The notes: generated from the letters alone by a model not told the origin. A stretch of DNA of 64,000 bases from Malaya genurostris (GCF_030247185.1 NC_080572.1:90013435-90077434), one strand, 5' to 3'. Shown: positions 1 through 11,554, counted from the stretch's first letter. A program made the numbers and translations.

Positions 1-119
1 GCAACGATGTAGCTCCTTTTTCCTCGGTCTTCCTCTTCAGCTTCAGCTTGTTCTCACTAAGGGTCGTCGGTCGTTCGTTATCTAATAGTACCAATTTTTA
101 CCTTTTTTTATATATATAA

Positions 120-219
120 AAAATAGGTATAGAATTCGCTCAAAATTAAGAAAATTTTTCCGAGGCCCGGAGGGCCGAATGACATATACCAATCGATTCA
201 GCTCGACGAACTGAGCAAA

Positions 220-299
<80 letters not shown>

Positions 300-640
300 T
301 GTATGTGTGTTGTCAACTAAGAGGTCGAGATCTCAGAGATGGCTGGACCGATTTTGATCAAACTAGTCGCAAATGAAAGGTCTCCCCGTCACCCAGAACG
401 CTATTGAATGGTTTTGAGATCGGATGTTTACTTTTTGAGTTATACTAAGTTTTATGTCAAAATTTTCAGTTTTTTGACAGTATCTGTCACAATTGACTTT
501 GAAAACAGAATATGTTTCCAGACTTAGATTCCGCACGGTAATACCTATCCAACAAGCCATAGATTGTTAAAATCCGTCCATTTTTAACGGAGATATCGAA
601 ATTTTTGTTTAAGCGATTTTTACCCTATTCCAGCAGTAGA
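120..640 (+). repeat. Dispersed repeat family (AGAAAGG-end family), copy
   Basis: This is a copy of the most abundant repeat in the window. It shows the ordered landmarks seen in all copies: a GAGGCCCGGAGGGCCGAAT block, an ATACCA..TCGATTCAGCTCGACGAACTGAG block, a GT microsatellite, then a CAGAGATGGCTGGACCGATTTT block followed by AAATGAAAGGTCT. Better copies begin with the hairpin GCCTTTCT-CATAT-AGAAAGGC, which is decayed here. No coding sequence is visible. The transposon class is unknown to me. Confidence 0.7.
224..298. repeat. (GT)n microsatellite
   Basis: About 37 GT units, nearly uninterrupted. It occupies the position where other copies of the dispersed repeat carry a shorter, degenerate GT/GTAT tract, so it is an expansion inside that repeat. 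Confidence 0.97.
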
Positions 641-899
641 AGTTTTGAGCGCTATCTGGCAAAGAAATGCTTGGGAGCAACATAAATCACGATTTTTTAT
701 ACTGTTACATACATTTGTTTTCAGATACCCAAAAGACTGTGTACAGCATGATATTTTGCCTCGGACCGATTTTAGCACGGTTCGTTTTTGGCAACATAAT
801 CGTTTGAATATGGCATATATAAACCAGATGATGGAAGAATTTTCGAGTTGAAAGCAATTCCATAATTATATTGATTTAAACTATTTGCAGCAATAAATG

Positions 900-1880
900 C
901 TGGAAGAACATAACAGCCATATACCATTCGAATCAGTTCGTCGAGATCAGCAAATGCGTGTGTGACAAATAATTTCACTCAATTTTTTTCCGAGATGACT
1001 CAACCGTTTTCTACAAACTCAGATTCATATAAAAAGTCGTATACTCCCAAACAAGGTTCCTGAATTATGTTTGGTTCCGACATCTGGTTCCGGAACTACA
1101 GGATGATATGTGAATCGAAATTAAAACTGTGTCACTCATTTTTCTCGTTGTAAAGTTTTAAGATTCTATAAAACATCTTGTTTTTCAGTCAGATCCGACT
1201 TCTGGTTTAGGGGATACAGGGTGATTAGTATAAAAATGTCTATTTCACATAAATTAATCAGGTTTATCGGGTTAGCAGATTTGGATAGTCGATAACCAAA
1301 TAAACTTATTTCAGTTTTAGTGGTAATGAGTTTTCGATTCGGATTTAATTCGAAATACGATTTCTCAAAGATGTCTCCACTGATTTTCAAATATTTTGAA
1401 ACAAATGTAAACAGTACTCAGGTGACTTCGGATACACCGATTTTCGAACTCCGGTTCCAGTATCGAATCGTTTCTCAAAGCTCAATCGTTTTCACAAAAA
1501 AGCCAAATCGACAAAGACAAAATTAATAAATTTGATCCAATTCTGACTTCCGATTTTGGAATTATAGGATGATGAATTTCTAGAATTCAAACATATAGAA
1601 GATGACAATCTCGAAAAGCTTCAAAGTGGGACTCAAATCTATTGCAATTTATTTGTCATATTAATTTATGGCCATACGAATCGGTTTGAGTTATGCTGGT
1701 TCCTGAATATCGGCTCTGGAAGTACCTTAAATAACCGTAAACTCTAAAGTTGAACTTACTTCGACATCTCATGGAATGTTCAAACAATTATCACACGTTT
1801 AGATTCCAATTCGATCCGATTAGCAGTTTCGACATTACAGAGGAATGAGTGATTAAAATCTCAAATTGCCGCTTAAAACG
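900..1880 (+). repeat. Dispersed repeat family, long copy
   Basis: The landmarks run in order from ATACCATTCGAATCAGTTCG, through repeated 'TCCGACTTCTGGTT..GG.ATACAGGGTGATTAG' modules, to a distal part (about 1600-1870) with GGCCATACGAATCGGTTTGAG. The distal part matches 13100-13390, so both are long versions of one family. Open frames in it are short and lack family similarity. No gene seen. Confidence 0.6.
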
Positions 1881-1893
1881 ACGGTCATTAATA

Positions 1894-3080
1894 TACACGG
1901 AGAACCCTTCGATCATAAAATTGCGATATCGCAGTTTTTGATTTTTGCGATAGTTGATTTAACTAATTTCTTTTTTATTCAACCAAAATGGTTTTTGATT
2001 TGCATATATTCAAGTAGTTGAAAAATATGTTGTTTTGAATGCTGTCAAATGCCGGAGACAGTTGAAAGCAAAACAATAATCGCAATGCAAAATCAACAAC
2101 TTTTTTAGTTGAAATCTGTTCGCGTCGCTTCAAAATGTCAATGAAAACAACATCGATGGTTAAAGCGTTTGGTGAAATTGTGTTCATTCGATTTGATAAT
2201 TTTATGATAACAAGTGTTTATCCAACAGCGGTGTTGTGATAAAGTTAACCTTGTTTGAGATGAAAAAGATTTGGTGACAAATTAGAAAATGTTAATGAAT
2301 GATCATCTCGTAATCTTTCAGGTATGCGCAAAAATTTTATGCTTCAAATTCGATCATTATTTACTTCCAGCAGACTGTTTTACTTCCAGCTGTTTGATAC
2401 CGATGATGATGTTCATGCATTAGCAATAAAACGCTTTTTGACATGAATTCAATTTATAAAAGTAACAGGAGCGAAGGGTTTCAAACGCACAGAACGCGCT
2501 GCGATTGAATGGCGCGTTTGAATTGCCGTCGCAAAATTCCAATTCCCAGCGGTTGATGCACCCAAGCTCATATAAATTGACTAAAATTATCAGTGCATAA
2601 CTTTAGTTCAACCGTTTGAAGGCATCATCTTTCAATACTCATTTTAGGTAAATTTAATTATTTCGCTAATTTACTCGCCCCTCCGGGCACTTTGGCTGAT
2701 TAATAACGTTTTTCTACATCAATCATTTCCGATGGAATCAGAAGTATTTTTTTAGAATTTAGATCTTTACTGATCTAAAAACAAACAAACAAATAAAACC
2801 GATTTATTTTTCAACTAACAGAATTTTGTTTCAATAACAACACCAGTTATTCCAACTAAAATATTTGTTGAAATTGAAAGGTATGTGTCCTCACTAACTG
2901 ACAGCATTTTTTTTCAAACAGTTAAATTAGTTGTTTCAATCATCATTTCTGCTAATCGAAAAACAAAAATGACAGTTTAGTTAAAACAACAATCGATTAG
3001 TTGTACCAAATTTTAACCAATCGAATTCAGAAAATCAACTAATATTCTGGTTGAAATGGGATCGCGGGTGGTTCCGTGTA
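1894..3080. mobile_element. TACACGGA-ended MITE-like element, probably composite
   Basis: The segment starts TACACGGAGAACCCTTCGAT, and its right end reverse-complements to TACACGGAACCACCCGCGAT, giving short imperfect inverted ends. The outer arms (about 1894-2220 and 2790-3080) are rich in TAGTTGAAA / TTTCAACTAA motifs typical of non-autonomous DNA elements. The middle (about 2230-2790) looks different and may be a separate insertion. No transposase is encoded. The termini are imperfect, so the exact boundary and unity of the element are uncertain. Confidence 0.5.
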
Positions 3081-3365
3081 ATGTCATGAGAACTAAGACA
3101 CCGAAGAATATTCATGAAAAAAACATATGCGAATTGATAAAAAAAAGGTATCATCTCACTGCTAGGTGGATTAAACTCGTTTTTTTTTAAAGCAAACGCT
3201 ATAGATAGATAACAATCTGAGAAATCAGGAAATGGATGGTTGAAATATTCAGAGCGAGATTTGATAAACGAGATCAGCAGCAGACAGGGATACTGTATGA
3301 ACTGTATCCGGCGTGTCCAAAGTATCATTGCACATCCAAAGTATTTCGCGCAACTTTTTCATGTA

Positions 3366-4035
3366 GGGTAAGATGTTCTGTTACCGGCACCCCACCGTAA
3401 CTTTTAACATAAAGCAGGTAGCGTCATTCCGACAAATGTCATGTGTGTATAATTGCAGCACGTTCTTTTTGTACCGAATACCAATGCAAACAGAAACAAA
3501 CTGCGCTCAAAACAAATTTTACTACAAATCAACTCGCTCAAAACAAATTTTACTGCAAATCAACTCAAATGTTTTTTCTAACCTTTTCTATGGTATCATA
3601 AATTAGAGGCCATCAATCAAAAAGGTGAGTGGATCGAATGTTTATGAGATGAAATCGTATTTCGTGATTTAATACTGGATGCTACCAAAGTTTCCGCAAA
3701 GTTTTTTTTGTCATTTTCAAAATGTCAACCGATCTCAGTTACCAGCACCCCAAGGTGTTCGGTTACCGGGTTCAGTTCGGGTCTCTATTTTTTCAACAAA
3801 TCGTGAAAAAATGTCAGTGATATGCAGAGATGCAGAGAGACAAAGCAAGCCAAAGTTTTGGCCAAACATCTAGCTACTCACACAACACTTGCTCCGGCTA
3901 AGAAAAAACGCGGAAATGGCCGGTCTTATCAAAACCAAAGGCGTCACCATCCAAATCATCGGCCAAGAGAGCCTAGGCGAAGTCACCATCAGACAATGAA
4001 GACTTTTGTCCAAAACGCCTCCGAAAAAAAAACCG
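3366..4035 (+). mobile_element. pogo/Tigger-like DNA transposon remnant, plus-strand copy
   Basis: It begins TA|GGGTAAGATGTTCTGTTACC and runs parallel to the inverted copy at 60913-61743. Shared internal landmarks are CCGTAACTTTTAACA, GACAAATGTCATGTGTG, a GGTGTTCGGTTACCGG block and the coding-like stretch starting near 3800 (ACAAAGCAAGCCAAAGTTTTGGCC). That stretch encodes a Lys/Pro/Ser-rich segment homologous to the one at 61053-61355. It breaks off near 4035, where a dispersed repeat takes over. The basic linker and the following DNEDF motif resemble the C-terminal tail of pogo/Tigger (DDE, CENP-B-like) transposases. That class call is an inference; the homology of the two copies is seen directly. 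Confidence 0.6.
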
Positions 4036-4235
4036 TGTTGTTTCTCCAAAAAACGGAACTCACTTCGATTTCTCAGCAACGGTTGAGCCGATTTTCACGA
4101 ATCAGGATTCAAATTGAATCTCTCATTGTCTTTGAATATGCTGTTCAATTTCATCCTGATCCGACTTCCGGTTCCGAAATTATAAGGCGATGAGTGTCAA
4201 AACATTCAAATCGTCATGACGATGCATGACGTAAT
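4036..4235 (+). repeat. Dispersed repeat family, fragment
   Basis: It contains CACTTCGATTTCTCAGCAAC, GGTTGAGCCGATTTTCACGA, then TCCGACTTCCGGTTCCGAAAT and GGCGATGAGTGTCAAA. These are the 3' modules of the dispersed repeat, joined directly to the pogo-like remnant. Confidence 0.7.
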
Positions 4236-4753
4236 GACGTCAATGACGATGCAAAAGTAGTACGCGACGGTACGTGCGGCTTTGCTTCGTTCGCAGCGTA
4301 GGGTAACAGAGGTATTTTGGCCACTTCATATATTTTGGCCCACCTAACAAACTTTATCGATTTCATCGGATTTTATCGATGTTAAGTAACTCATTTTGCA
4401 TCAATTAAATTACCTATTGCGGAATCTTTTATTCAATTTGTACCAATTTGTTAGTATTATCACAAAATCATGATAACGATGCTTTTCTATAAAAGCACAT
4501 TTATAGCCTTCCTCATATAAAAAGTTCATGCAATCTCTTGAAAAAATGACTAGTGAAAATTGGCCCAGAAGGCTAAGTGTTCTATATCATTCGACACAGT
4601 TCAGTTGAATTTCATCATGCACACCGTCATTTAGAGCGACGATGCAAAAAAAAAGATTTTAAATTCTTCTAGATTTGGCTCAAAACTGATTCAATATAGG
4701 CTATATTAGTTACCTACTAAACGACTACACTGGTTCCAAGTAATGGAAATAGT

Positions 4754-5725
4754 ATATATGTATGTATGTATGTATGTTTGAAGCCACAATCAGTTCAAGG
4801 CATTACCAGTGTATGCGGGTAGACTTACAGTAGATCCGAATTTGATTATCTGATAGCTTTCATATAATTGCTGTTAAGAAGGCCAAAATGGGTTTTGAGG
4901 ACCCGGAGCCTTCCAGCAAGAACATCCGGCCATATAATAAAGAATTTCACTGTAGCAGCTTAAACCCGCCTGATGGTTTGTTTGTTAGAAGGTTGCGTCT
5001 TACTCATTTCAGACCTTCAGGGAAAAACACAAAGCTTCCCCCACGTGACTCAGGTTGGCAATCCACTCCATCATCCATTCATTCACTTGTAATATACCCT
5101 GATGCACTCCCTGCCCCTCCCCGTTGTCTATATACTTGAGCATAATACAATATAACATAATATAATATAATATAATATAATATAATATAATATAAATTTA
5201 TATAAAAAATATAATATAATACAATATAATATGATATAATGCAATGCAGTATAATACCATACAACATAATATAACATAACAGAAGCTACTATATAATAAT
5301 ATGCTATAATACAATGTATAACAGTTGATGTCGCAGTGACAGTTATGCTCTTATTTCGTCGCAGTACTGCAGGAAATATAATATTTCTTTGTTAATCATA
5401 ATAATAATTATAATAACAGTAATAATAATAATAATAATATTAATAATAATAACAACAACAATATATAATACAATGTAATATAATTCAATTCAACGTATAA
5501 CAAATAATGCAACAAACAACATGTTGCAATATACTATGATATAGCACTTTAGGATGGGCTTCAAACTACAAGCCATTTTGCATCCTCTCATTCTGCTACT
5601 AATGCAGAAGGCGATAGCACCCAGTCGACGCCGTTCTATTGACCAAATGTCATTATAGACGCTCGGGGAGGCATGAGATATGAACTTGTGAGGACTTAGT
5701 TATCTCACCATTTGACGACCCACAA
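4754..5725 (-). mobile_element. Unclassified ~1-kb retroposed insertion with 22-bp flanking repeats
   Basis: The same 22-bp sequence, GGTTCCAAGTAATGGAAATA plus GT, occurs at 4732-4753 and again at 5726-5747. The sequence following the second copy continues a dispersed repeat that the segment interrupts. The inner edge at 4754 is a short TATG tandem tract, which reads as a CATA tail on the minus strand. Flanking duplication plus a tandem tail suggests a non-LTR or SINE-type insertion on the minus strand. The body has no recognised protein and includes a long TATAA-type simple repeat. Element family unknown. Confidence 0.5.
5143..5540. repeat. AT-rich simple repeats (TATAA/ATAAT type)
   Basis: A TATAA pentamer tract spans about 5150-5330, followed by AAT/AAC trinucleotide runs at about 5395-5465, both interrupted. 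They lie inside the putative retroposed insertion. No function is indicated. Confidence 0.9.
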
Positions 5726-5960
5726 GGTTCCAAGTAATGGAAATAGTGGTCAAAAATTCTAGAAGGAGATTCATTTAATTTACTCAGAGATGATTTGATC
5801 GATTCCCAAAAAAAGTTCCTATAGTCTCATAGGTTGCTGTTTAATTTCATCCGGGTCCGACTTATGGTTCTAGATCTATAGGGCGAAGTGTGTTCAATCT
5901 TTTAGTGCGACGATAAAAAATAAACAAAACTGTTTACAAATTAAAAAGGTTATGTTAGTT
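5726..5960 (+). repeat. Dispersed repeat family, fragment
   Basis: Contains AATAGTGGTCAAAAATTCT, CTCAGAGATGATTTGATCGA, TTTCATCCGGGTCCGACTTA and AGGGCGAAGTGTGTTC in family order. It is the right-hand part of the copy split by the insertion at 4754-5725. Confidence 0.6.
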
Positions 5961-6055
5961 TATAGCCAAAGAAAGTTTCTTATTTTATTCAAGATATAAA
6001 AAAAATTCTTGGCAGAAACTTTACTTATATTTTTCCAATTTTAGCGAAATTTCTT

Positions 6056-6375
6056 GGGGTGCCGGTAACCGAACACCTTTTTTTAAAATGGTCAAAATTT
6101 ATCACATAAAAATAAAAATTGTGTTCAAAACATTTTCTAAATGTTTTGAGTTGACACTACATTTCGACGTTTCATGTAATTCTAAAACTTTTGGTATCGA
6201 ATTTTTATTTGATTTCGGAGTCCCAGAAAGTCGATTTTTTCCAAAAAATTGTTTTACTTGGGTACACTAAATCTTGACCTTTCATGTGAATGGAAATCTC
6301 GTACCCCTGATGATATTTCAAGATCGAAAATTTTCAAACCTCAACCGCCGGCAGCACCCCTTACCCATATCCGAT
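6056..6375. repeat. GGTGCCGGTAACCGAACACC-containing repeat
   Basis: It starts with GGGGTGCCGGTAACCGAACA, the same motif found inside both pogo-like remnants, and ends near GCAGCACCCCTTACCC, which resembles a degenerate end of that element. The interior shares CATG.AATTCTAA.ACTTTTGG with 22618-22645. It may be the far end of the 3366 copy, separated by later insertions. No coding potential recognised. Confidence 0.4.
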
Positions 6376-6479
6376 TTAGAAATTCTGCATGGGGACTTTT
6401 TTCAAGGTGCTGAAACTTTTGAGCAGTACCGCTTTACGAAATAAGAAGTGACCTCAAAATCTTGGCACCCTTACATATA

Positions 6480-6835
6480 TTAGTGCGGTAAAAAACAACG
6501 TGTTTTGTCGATTACGTCACTTATACTATCATATCTCCGGAACCAGAAGTCAAAACCATTTGATCTTCGAACTTGATCAATGGTACAACAGTGACTTTTA
6601 AACGAGCCCAAGCTTATTGGAATCGGTTTAACCATCTCTGAGAAAATTGCGCGGCAAAAAAAATCGTTAAAAGGTGAACACGCACACACACATACATATA
6701 CATACAGACATTTTCCTATCTCGTTGAACTGAGTCGATTGGAATACATCACTATGGGTTTCTCCGTTCTATAGTCGGCTTTTTCAGCAATTCTAATACCT
6801 TTCTATAGAGAAAGGCTAAAAGAAATGCTGAAAAC
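6480..6835 (-). repeat. Dispersed repeat family, reverse copy
   Basis: Read on the minus strand it begins with the terminal hairpin GCCTTTCTCTATAGAAAGGT, then GACTCAGTTCAACGAGATAGG, a GTGT tract, AGAGATGGTTAAACCGATTCC and TTCCGGAGATATGATAGT. It closely resembles the reverse copy at 51030-51450. Confidence 0.75.
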
Positions 6836-8317
6836 ATGTGTTAAATTTAACCATGTAAATATTGCGCAAGTGTCTTGCTTGAATTTAATCGTTTAGCAAA
6901 AATTATAGTATGCTCACAATAGTGGGGATATTGAGTGATATGCGGGTATATTTCATGAAGTGAGTGTAATTTGATGTCAACGCATATCACCATTCCTACA
7001 TGACTCCCATGTATCATGTCGAATTGTCAAAAGTCACGACCAACAACACGGATAATGACATTGAACGCACTCGTATAGGAATGTAACTTTGAGAGTAACT
7101 ATAAACAATCATCATAATTTTGAACATTCCTACGAGTACCGGCGTTTGGAGACCAATAAATTTGAAACTTCAATTATTGATTGAATTTTAGAATATAAAG
7201 GTAATATTATTGATCGTGTTTTCTAATGAGAACATTCGAGATGTCAACTTAATAGTCAAACGATATCACTTCATTGATATTTATTTATATTAATATGAAC
7301 ACTTTGACGTGATATGCAAATCATTTCAGTATGTAAAGTAATATCAGCGCTAATGTGAACATGGTAATAATCTGTGGTCATTTATCAGGCGCTGCTACAA
7401 TTTTTATATTTGATAACCCGTTACCCATATTTTCTTTCAGACTTAACACAAAACATTCCACTTGCATGTTTTAATGTTTCTATTATTTTCAGTTCTAATT
7501 AATAAACTATACGGTACATTCAATAGGCTAGATAGACAACCAATTCAACCGTTAACACGTTCTTCTGCGAACGGTATGTCAATCCGTCATTATTCCATTC
7601 AATATTAACCATCAATCATCGATAGCTCCAATTAGGCCGGTCATAACAGCAGTAATCAACACCAATCGACGACATATCGGGTTTAGTAAATCGTTGCCAT
7701 TAACTGCACTATACTGGACCTCGTAGCGGTATCATTTTATCAAAAATTGAATGAGACCTACGACAAACGATCGAATGGCCGGTCGATGAAAATGTGTCAA
7801 TTAGCCGACAGGTTATGATTGAATTATGTGCATGGATGGACAAATCAAATTATTTGCGTCGTAATGAAATTACGGTTGATTTGGTTGGTGTAAACAATCG
7901 AGCTAATATTTTATCGTCGCTACTGAAGAGCTCTAGAATATGCCAGCGTACTAGCACAGAAAACAGACGCACACATCAAGTTTTCCATATCTGCATAAAG
8001 TTTAACCTACAATGTAAATTTTAAAATAAATTGGTCTGAAGAAAACTTCACGCGGCCCAACAAACGTCAACAGATACTTGCGACCAAAATTGCATGTAAT
8101 TTATGCAAGCAAAATCGTACGCATACCTCAATTTGTACCAATTTTCCTCTGGTATGTGTTATGAGGATGTTTGTTTTACCATGAATTTCTGTTCTCTGTT
8201 GTACCGTTATATTTAGAAAAGATTAAACATTTGGGAATAACTGACAAACCCAACATGCTTATGGGACAACCAGAATGAGAACACGGAGCAATACAAAGCT
8301 ATTCGATGCGATGTACT
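6836..8317. other. No recognised gene
   Basis: AT-rich unique-looking DNA. I see no conserved protein, splice-supported exon or clear repeat boundary. The longest open frame, near 7800-8020, has no family features and unremarkable composition. Confidence 0.5.
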
Positions 8318-8357
8318 GTTAGTGCATAGCATTCACTCTGACAGCTTTGCTTTGATT
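8318..8357. repeat. Half-copy of CTCTGACAG hairpin repeat
   Basis: GCGATGTACTGTTAGTGCAT followed by CACTCTGACAGCTTTGCTTTG is the reverse complement of part of the hairpin cluster at about 11805-11860. The related CACTCTGACACCAACC..GGTTTGCTTTGATC segment at 10021-10058 lies at the other side of the adjacent non-LTR element, suggesting that element landed in a hairpin copy. Confidence 0.6.
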
Positions 8358-9990
8358 AAATTTATTTATTTATTTATTTATTTATTTATTATTAAATTTA
8401 TTCATCTGACAATCAAATGGTCTTAATAAATATGTTTAGTCAGGTCATAAAATTGTAGATCGCTGTACTTTCTACACGAATTTGTGTGATGGTTCATCAA
8501 ATTCAAAAAGGTGTTCAACGGTGCCGACGGTCCTCCGTCGTTCGATGAAATCTGGGTTGAAATAAACTGGTAGAGCGCAGTGATCGTTGTGAAGCACGAA
8601 AATCGGGTTGAGACAAAATCTTCGGTGAGTCGATATCCCCGTTAATCAGTTTTGCCACGAAAGTAGTTTGCTGAATTTTCCTGCGTCGTTCCAATGAGTC
8701 GAGTCCGATCAGTCGACAGCGATCGTGGTATGGTGGAAGATCAAGTGGGTTCTGCCAGGGAAGGTTTCTTAGAGCAAGACGAACAAATCGTTTCTGAACG
8801 CGCTCAATCCGTTAGTTCCATTTAAGTTGATAAGGACTCCAAATTACCATAGCATTTTCCAGTATTGGACGAACCAAAGAGCAATATAACGCCTTCAAAC
8901 AACACGGATCTTTGAAGTCCCGCCCGATCTTTGCAATAAAACCTAGTTGCCGTGTCGCTTTTGAAATTATAGATGAACGATGCAGATTGAAGGTAAGTTT
9001 GGCATCTAACAAAACACCAAGGTCATTAACATGGTCAACTCTCTGGAGCGTTTGTCCATCAATTGCATAGTCGAATCGAATTGGGTTCAGTATTCGGTGA
9101 AACGTTATGACCTGGCATTTTGAAATGCTGACAATCAACCAGTTTCTACGACACCAGGCGACAAATGTATCTAGAAGTTTTTGAAGCCGGATGCAGTCGT
9201 CAATAGAGCGAACTTCAAGATATAATTTCAAATCATCGGCATATACTAATCTGCAGCCAACTCCGAGCACCGAAACAGCATCGTTGAAGAACAGCAAAAA
9301 CAAAAGTGGACCCATATTGCTGCCTTGAGGAACTCCTGATAAATTTGAGAACGAAGATGATACACAAGAGCCGAACTTAATTCGCAGGACTCTACCGCAT
9401 AAGTAAGAGCGTAGCCAGTCAGTAAACTTTTGTGTGGCGCCCAGCCGCGACATCTTGCACAAGAGTATTCGGTGGTCAATTCGGCCGAAAGCTGCTTTCA
9501 GATCAGTGTATACTGCATCAATTTGTACTTTATTCTCCAAACTCGAAAAACAACTGGAAGTGAAATCTAAGAGATTCGTGCTGACAGAACGACCTGGCAT
9601 AAATCCATGCTGATCAATAGAGATGTAATTTTTAGTACGAAAAAGTACCTCAGTGCTCACAATTATTTCGAACAGTTTAGATGCAGCTGATAAATTGGTT
9701 ATGCCTCGATAATTTCTAACATTTGTACGATCACCGCTCTTATATACAGGAAACATGAAAGACTGCTTCCAAATCATCTGAAAAATGCCTTGCTCAAATG
9801 ATTTGTTAAATATAGTGCACAAAGGATCGGCTAAAGCAGAAGCGCAATGACTGTACACCGCTGCAGGTATGCCATCTGGTCCGGCCGATAACGATCGTTT
9901 CAACTTCTTCGCTGCGGCAACAATCATATCGGGAGTAACCAAAAATGTGTCAATGTGTACTAAATTCTCAGGAAATGCTACTAGCTTGAA
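8358..9990 (-). mobile_element. 5'-truncated non-LTR retrotransposon with (TAAA)n tail
   Basis: The minus-strand element ends at 8358-8396 in TAAATAAATAAA repeats, the tandem-tail type of 3' end, and carries a reverse-transcriptase region upstream. The 5' end is lost: the frame is open to about 10017, but hairpin-repeat sequence begins near 9990. It has no endonuclease, RNase H or ORF1, so only the RT and C-terminal part remain. TTTGCTTTGAT occurs on both sides (about 8347 and 10047). It could be a target-site duplication, but it is also part of the host hairpin repeat, so this is ambiguous. The clade (Jockey, CR1 or R1-like) is uncertain. Confidence 0.85.
8812..9942 (-). pseudogene. Non-LTR reverse transcriptase fragment (Jockey/CR1/R1-like)
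   Basis: A 376-codon open stretch encodes most of an RT domain. It includes LSAGPDGIPAAVY (motif 1 region), NYRGITNLSAASKLFE, QHGFMPGRS, YTDLKAAFGRIDH (first catalytic Asp), SGVPQGSNMGPLLFLLFFND and VYADDLKLYL (the YADD catalytic pair), followed by the thumb region. It copied element RNA at the target site when active. It ends at an in-frame TAA after WSPYQLKWN. The same frame continues beyond it with RIERVQKRFVRLALRNLPW, typical of this protein's C-terminus, so the stop is probably a disabling point mutation. Beyond about 8540 a second frame seems to hold the end. There is no true start codon because the 5' half is missing. Confidence 0.88.
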
Positions 9991-10018
9991 CGCTCTTTTT
10001 GACGCTTCGCGTGACGCT

Positions 10019-10058
10019 TACACTCTGACACCAACCTGATAGGTTTGCTTTGATCAAA
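10019..10058. repeat. CTCTGACAC hairpin repeat, half-copy
   Basis: ACACTCTGACACCAACCTGA then TAGGTTTGCTTTGATCAAATG matches, inverted, sequence within 11805-11900. It marks the upstream flank of the truncated non-LTR element. Confidence 0.55.
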
Positions 10059-10257
10059 TGCTAGGACAGGATCTGACAATTGTTACTCCACTTCGAGAGC
10101 CAGTTTCGGACCAGCTCGTGATTGGTTGAAATTAACGTTAGTAAGTTTCGAAGTTGATATTAATGCAGGGTGGTAGAAAAAGGGTTGTCAGTATTGTCGG
10201 TAACAATGTAGTTTGATACTGCATATTTTGTTTTTCGGATCATCTTTAAATTAATAA

Positions 10258-10270
10258 TTTCAATAGGATT
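10258..10270. repeat. Target-site duplication, left
   Basis: TTTCAATAGGATT, repeated exactly at 10916-10928. Confidence 0.85.
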
Positions 10271-10915
10271 TTTTTTCCATGAATACGTTTATTTCTTAAG
10301 GCAGTTTACATAAGTTTTTCTTCGCCGTAGCATCACTTTCACATAAAATTCTTATTCTAATATAATTCTAAAATAGTCACAACGATTCAAATTTATTAAA
10401 ACATAGTCCTCTTATTACTTAAATATCATCTTAGATAATTCGCCATTAATTATGAAATCTGCTCGGAAATATTATTTGAACCAAACGATTAACTTTTATA
10501 AATTATAAAATAAGCTGTTATTTTCAGACATTTTGTTGATAATTTCATAAACTGTTTTGAGTTTGTTTGTATCATTACATAATTTCTATTCTAATTTAGC
10601 TATTGGTTGAACTCATGGTCGCAGTTGGAATCAGAACTAAGTCGTAAAAGGGTCCTTTATTAAATTGAAACTGCAATTTTCTTTATGAAATGATAAAGAA
10701 GTTTCATGTATGGAAGGTCACGACAAGCAAGAATGTCTCGAACTGGGACATTGGATAGTCTACCTTGAATACGCAAGGAATTTATTAGTTGAGATCTGGC
10801 ATCACGATACTCCACGCATGTTCAAACGACATGATCAATATCGCGATAGTCTTCGTCACAAGCACAATGGTTAGTCTCGGAGAGCCTAATTCGAAGGAGA
10901 TGTGCGTCCAACGTG
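10271..10915 (-). mobile_element. 5'-truncated I-like non-LTR retrotransposon, 3' end
   Basis: This minus-strand 3' fragment is collinear with 51470-~52115: both share the 3' UTR (AAACTTATGTAAACTGCCTT, CCTAAGATGATATTTAAGTA) and the tail of ORF2. The coding part corresponds to the last ~100 residues of an I-type ORF2, including the CxC...H...C region and the HVV(W)T segment, with frame damage. A short T run marks the poly(A) tail at 10271-10278, and perfect 13-bp duplications TTTCAATAGGATT flank it at 10258-10270 and 10916-10928. The family differs from the full-length element at 27648-33667. Confidence 0.88.
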
Positions 10916-10928
10916 TTTCAATAGGATT
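10916..10928. repeat. Target-site duplication, right
   Basis: TTTCAATAGGATT, identical to 10258-10270. Joining the flanks restores a continuous AT-rich sequence. Confidence 0.85.
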
Positions 10929-11550
10929 AATTTTAAATTTGTTTTTAAGTCCTGTCAATGTGGTACGTATACGAGTACATTTACCAATCACTGGATGATA
11001 CAAAGAGAAAACCTGAAATCACGAAGTGTGATATGGACGAGAATATGGATTATGTTGGTTGTACTTCAGAATAGCACCAAATCTTCCAATACTTCTGTTT
11101 GTTAGTTTTTCCCTAAATATTTGGATACTTTAGTTAAACGTTTTCTTTAAAACAAGCATCTGATCAAAATGAATTCAGAGCTATATTTTCAACTGATATA
11201 ACATTTTGTTAAGAATTTATCTACCTCCGTTTCACATAAAAGGAACAACATTGCTGCATTCTTTCCATTTACTTAGAAACCTGATACACTGATGATGAAT
11301 ACAAGTACTATTCGAAATACGTATCGATGATGTGACGTCTATTATACATGTTTTAAACGAGATACATGCTGAATGTGTATAGTGACGTGATATACCGATA
11401 GTAGAATTCAATGGTGTAAAAAAAATTTATTCAATCATAAATATTCTACTAAACACTCAGACCCTCTTAATTAGTGATATAACATTTGTCTAAGTGTTTT
11501 CAAATGATAAATAATCGCATGTTAACTAGCTCACACGCACTTCCAGACGA
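10929..11550. other. No recognised gene; short repeat shared with ~60.2 kb
   Basis: AT-rich DNA. AATCAAAATGAATTCAGAGC (about 11165) and GATATAACATTTGTCTAAG (about 11478) recur adjacent to each other at 60223-60275. This suggests the segment holds a dispersed element whose middle is deleted in the other copy. No coding sequence seen. Confidence 0.5.
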
Positions 11551-11554
11551 TTCG

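Noticed and set aside
4888..5139. 83-codon open frame with Pro-rich end
   Set aside because: It lies inside the putative retroposed insertion and shows no domain. The frame ends in the simple repeat.
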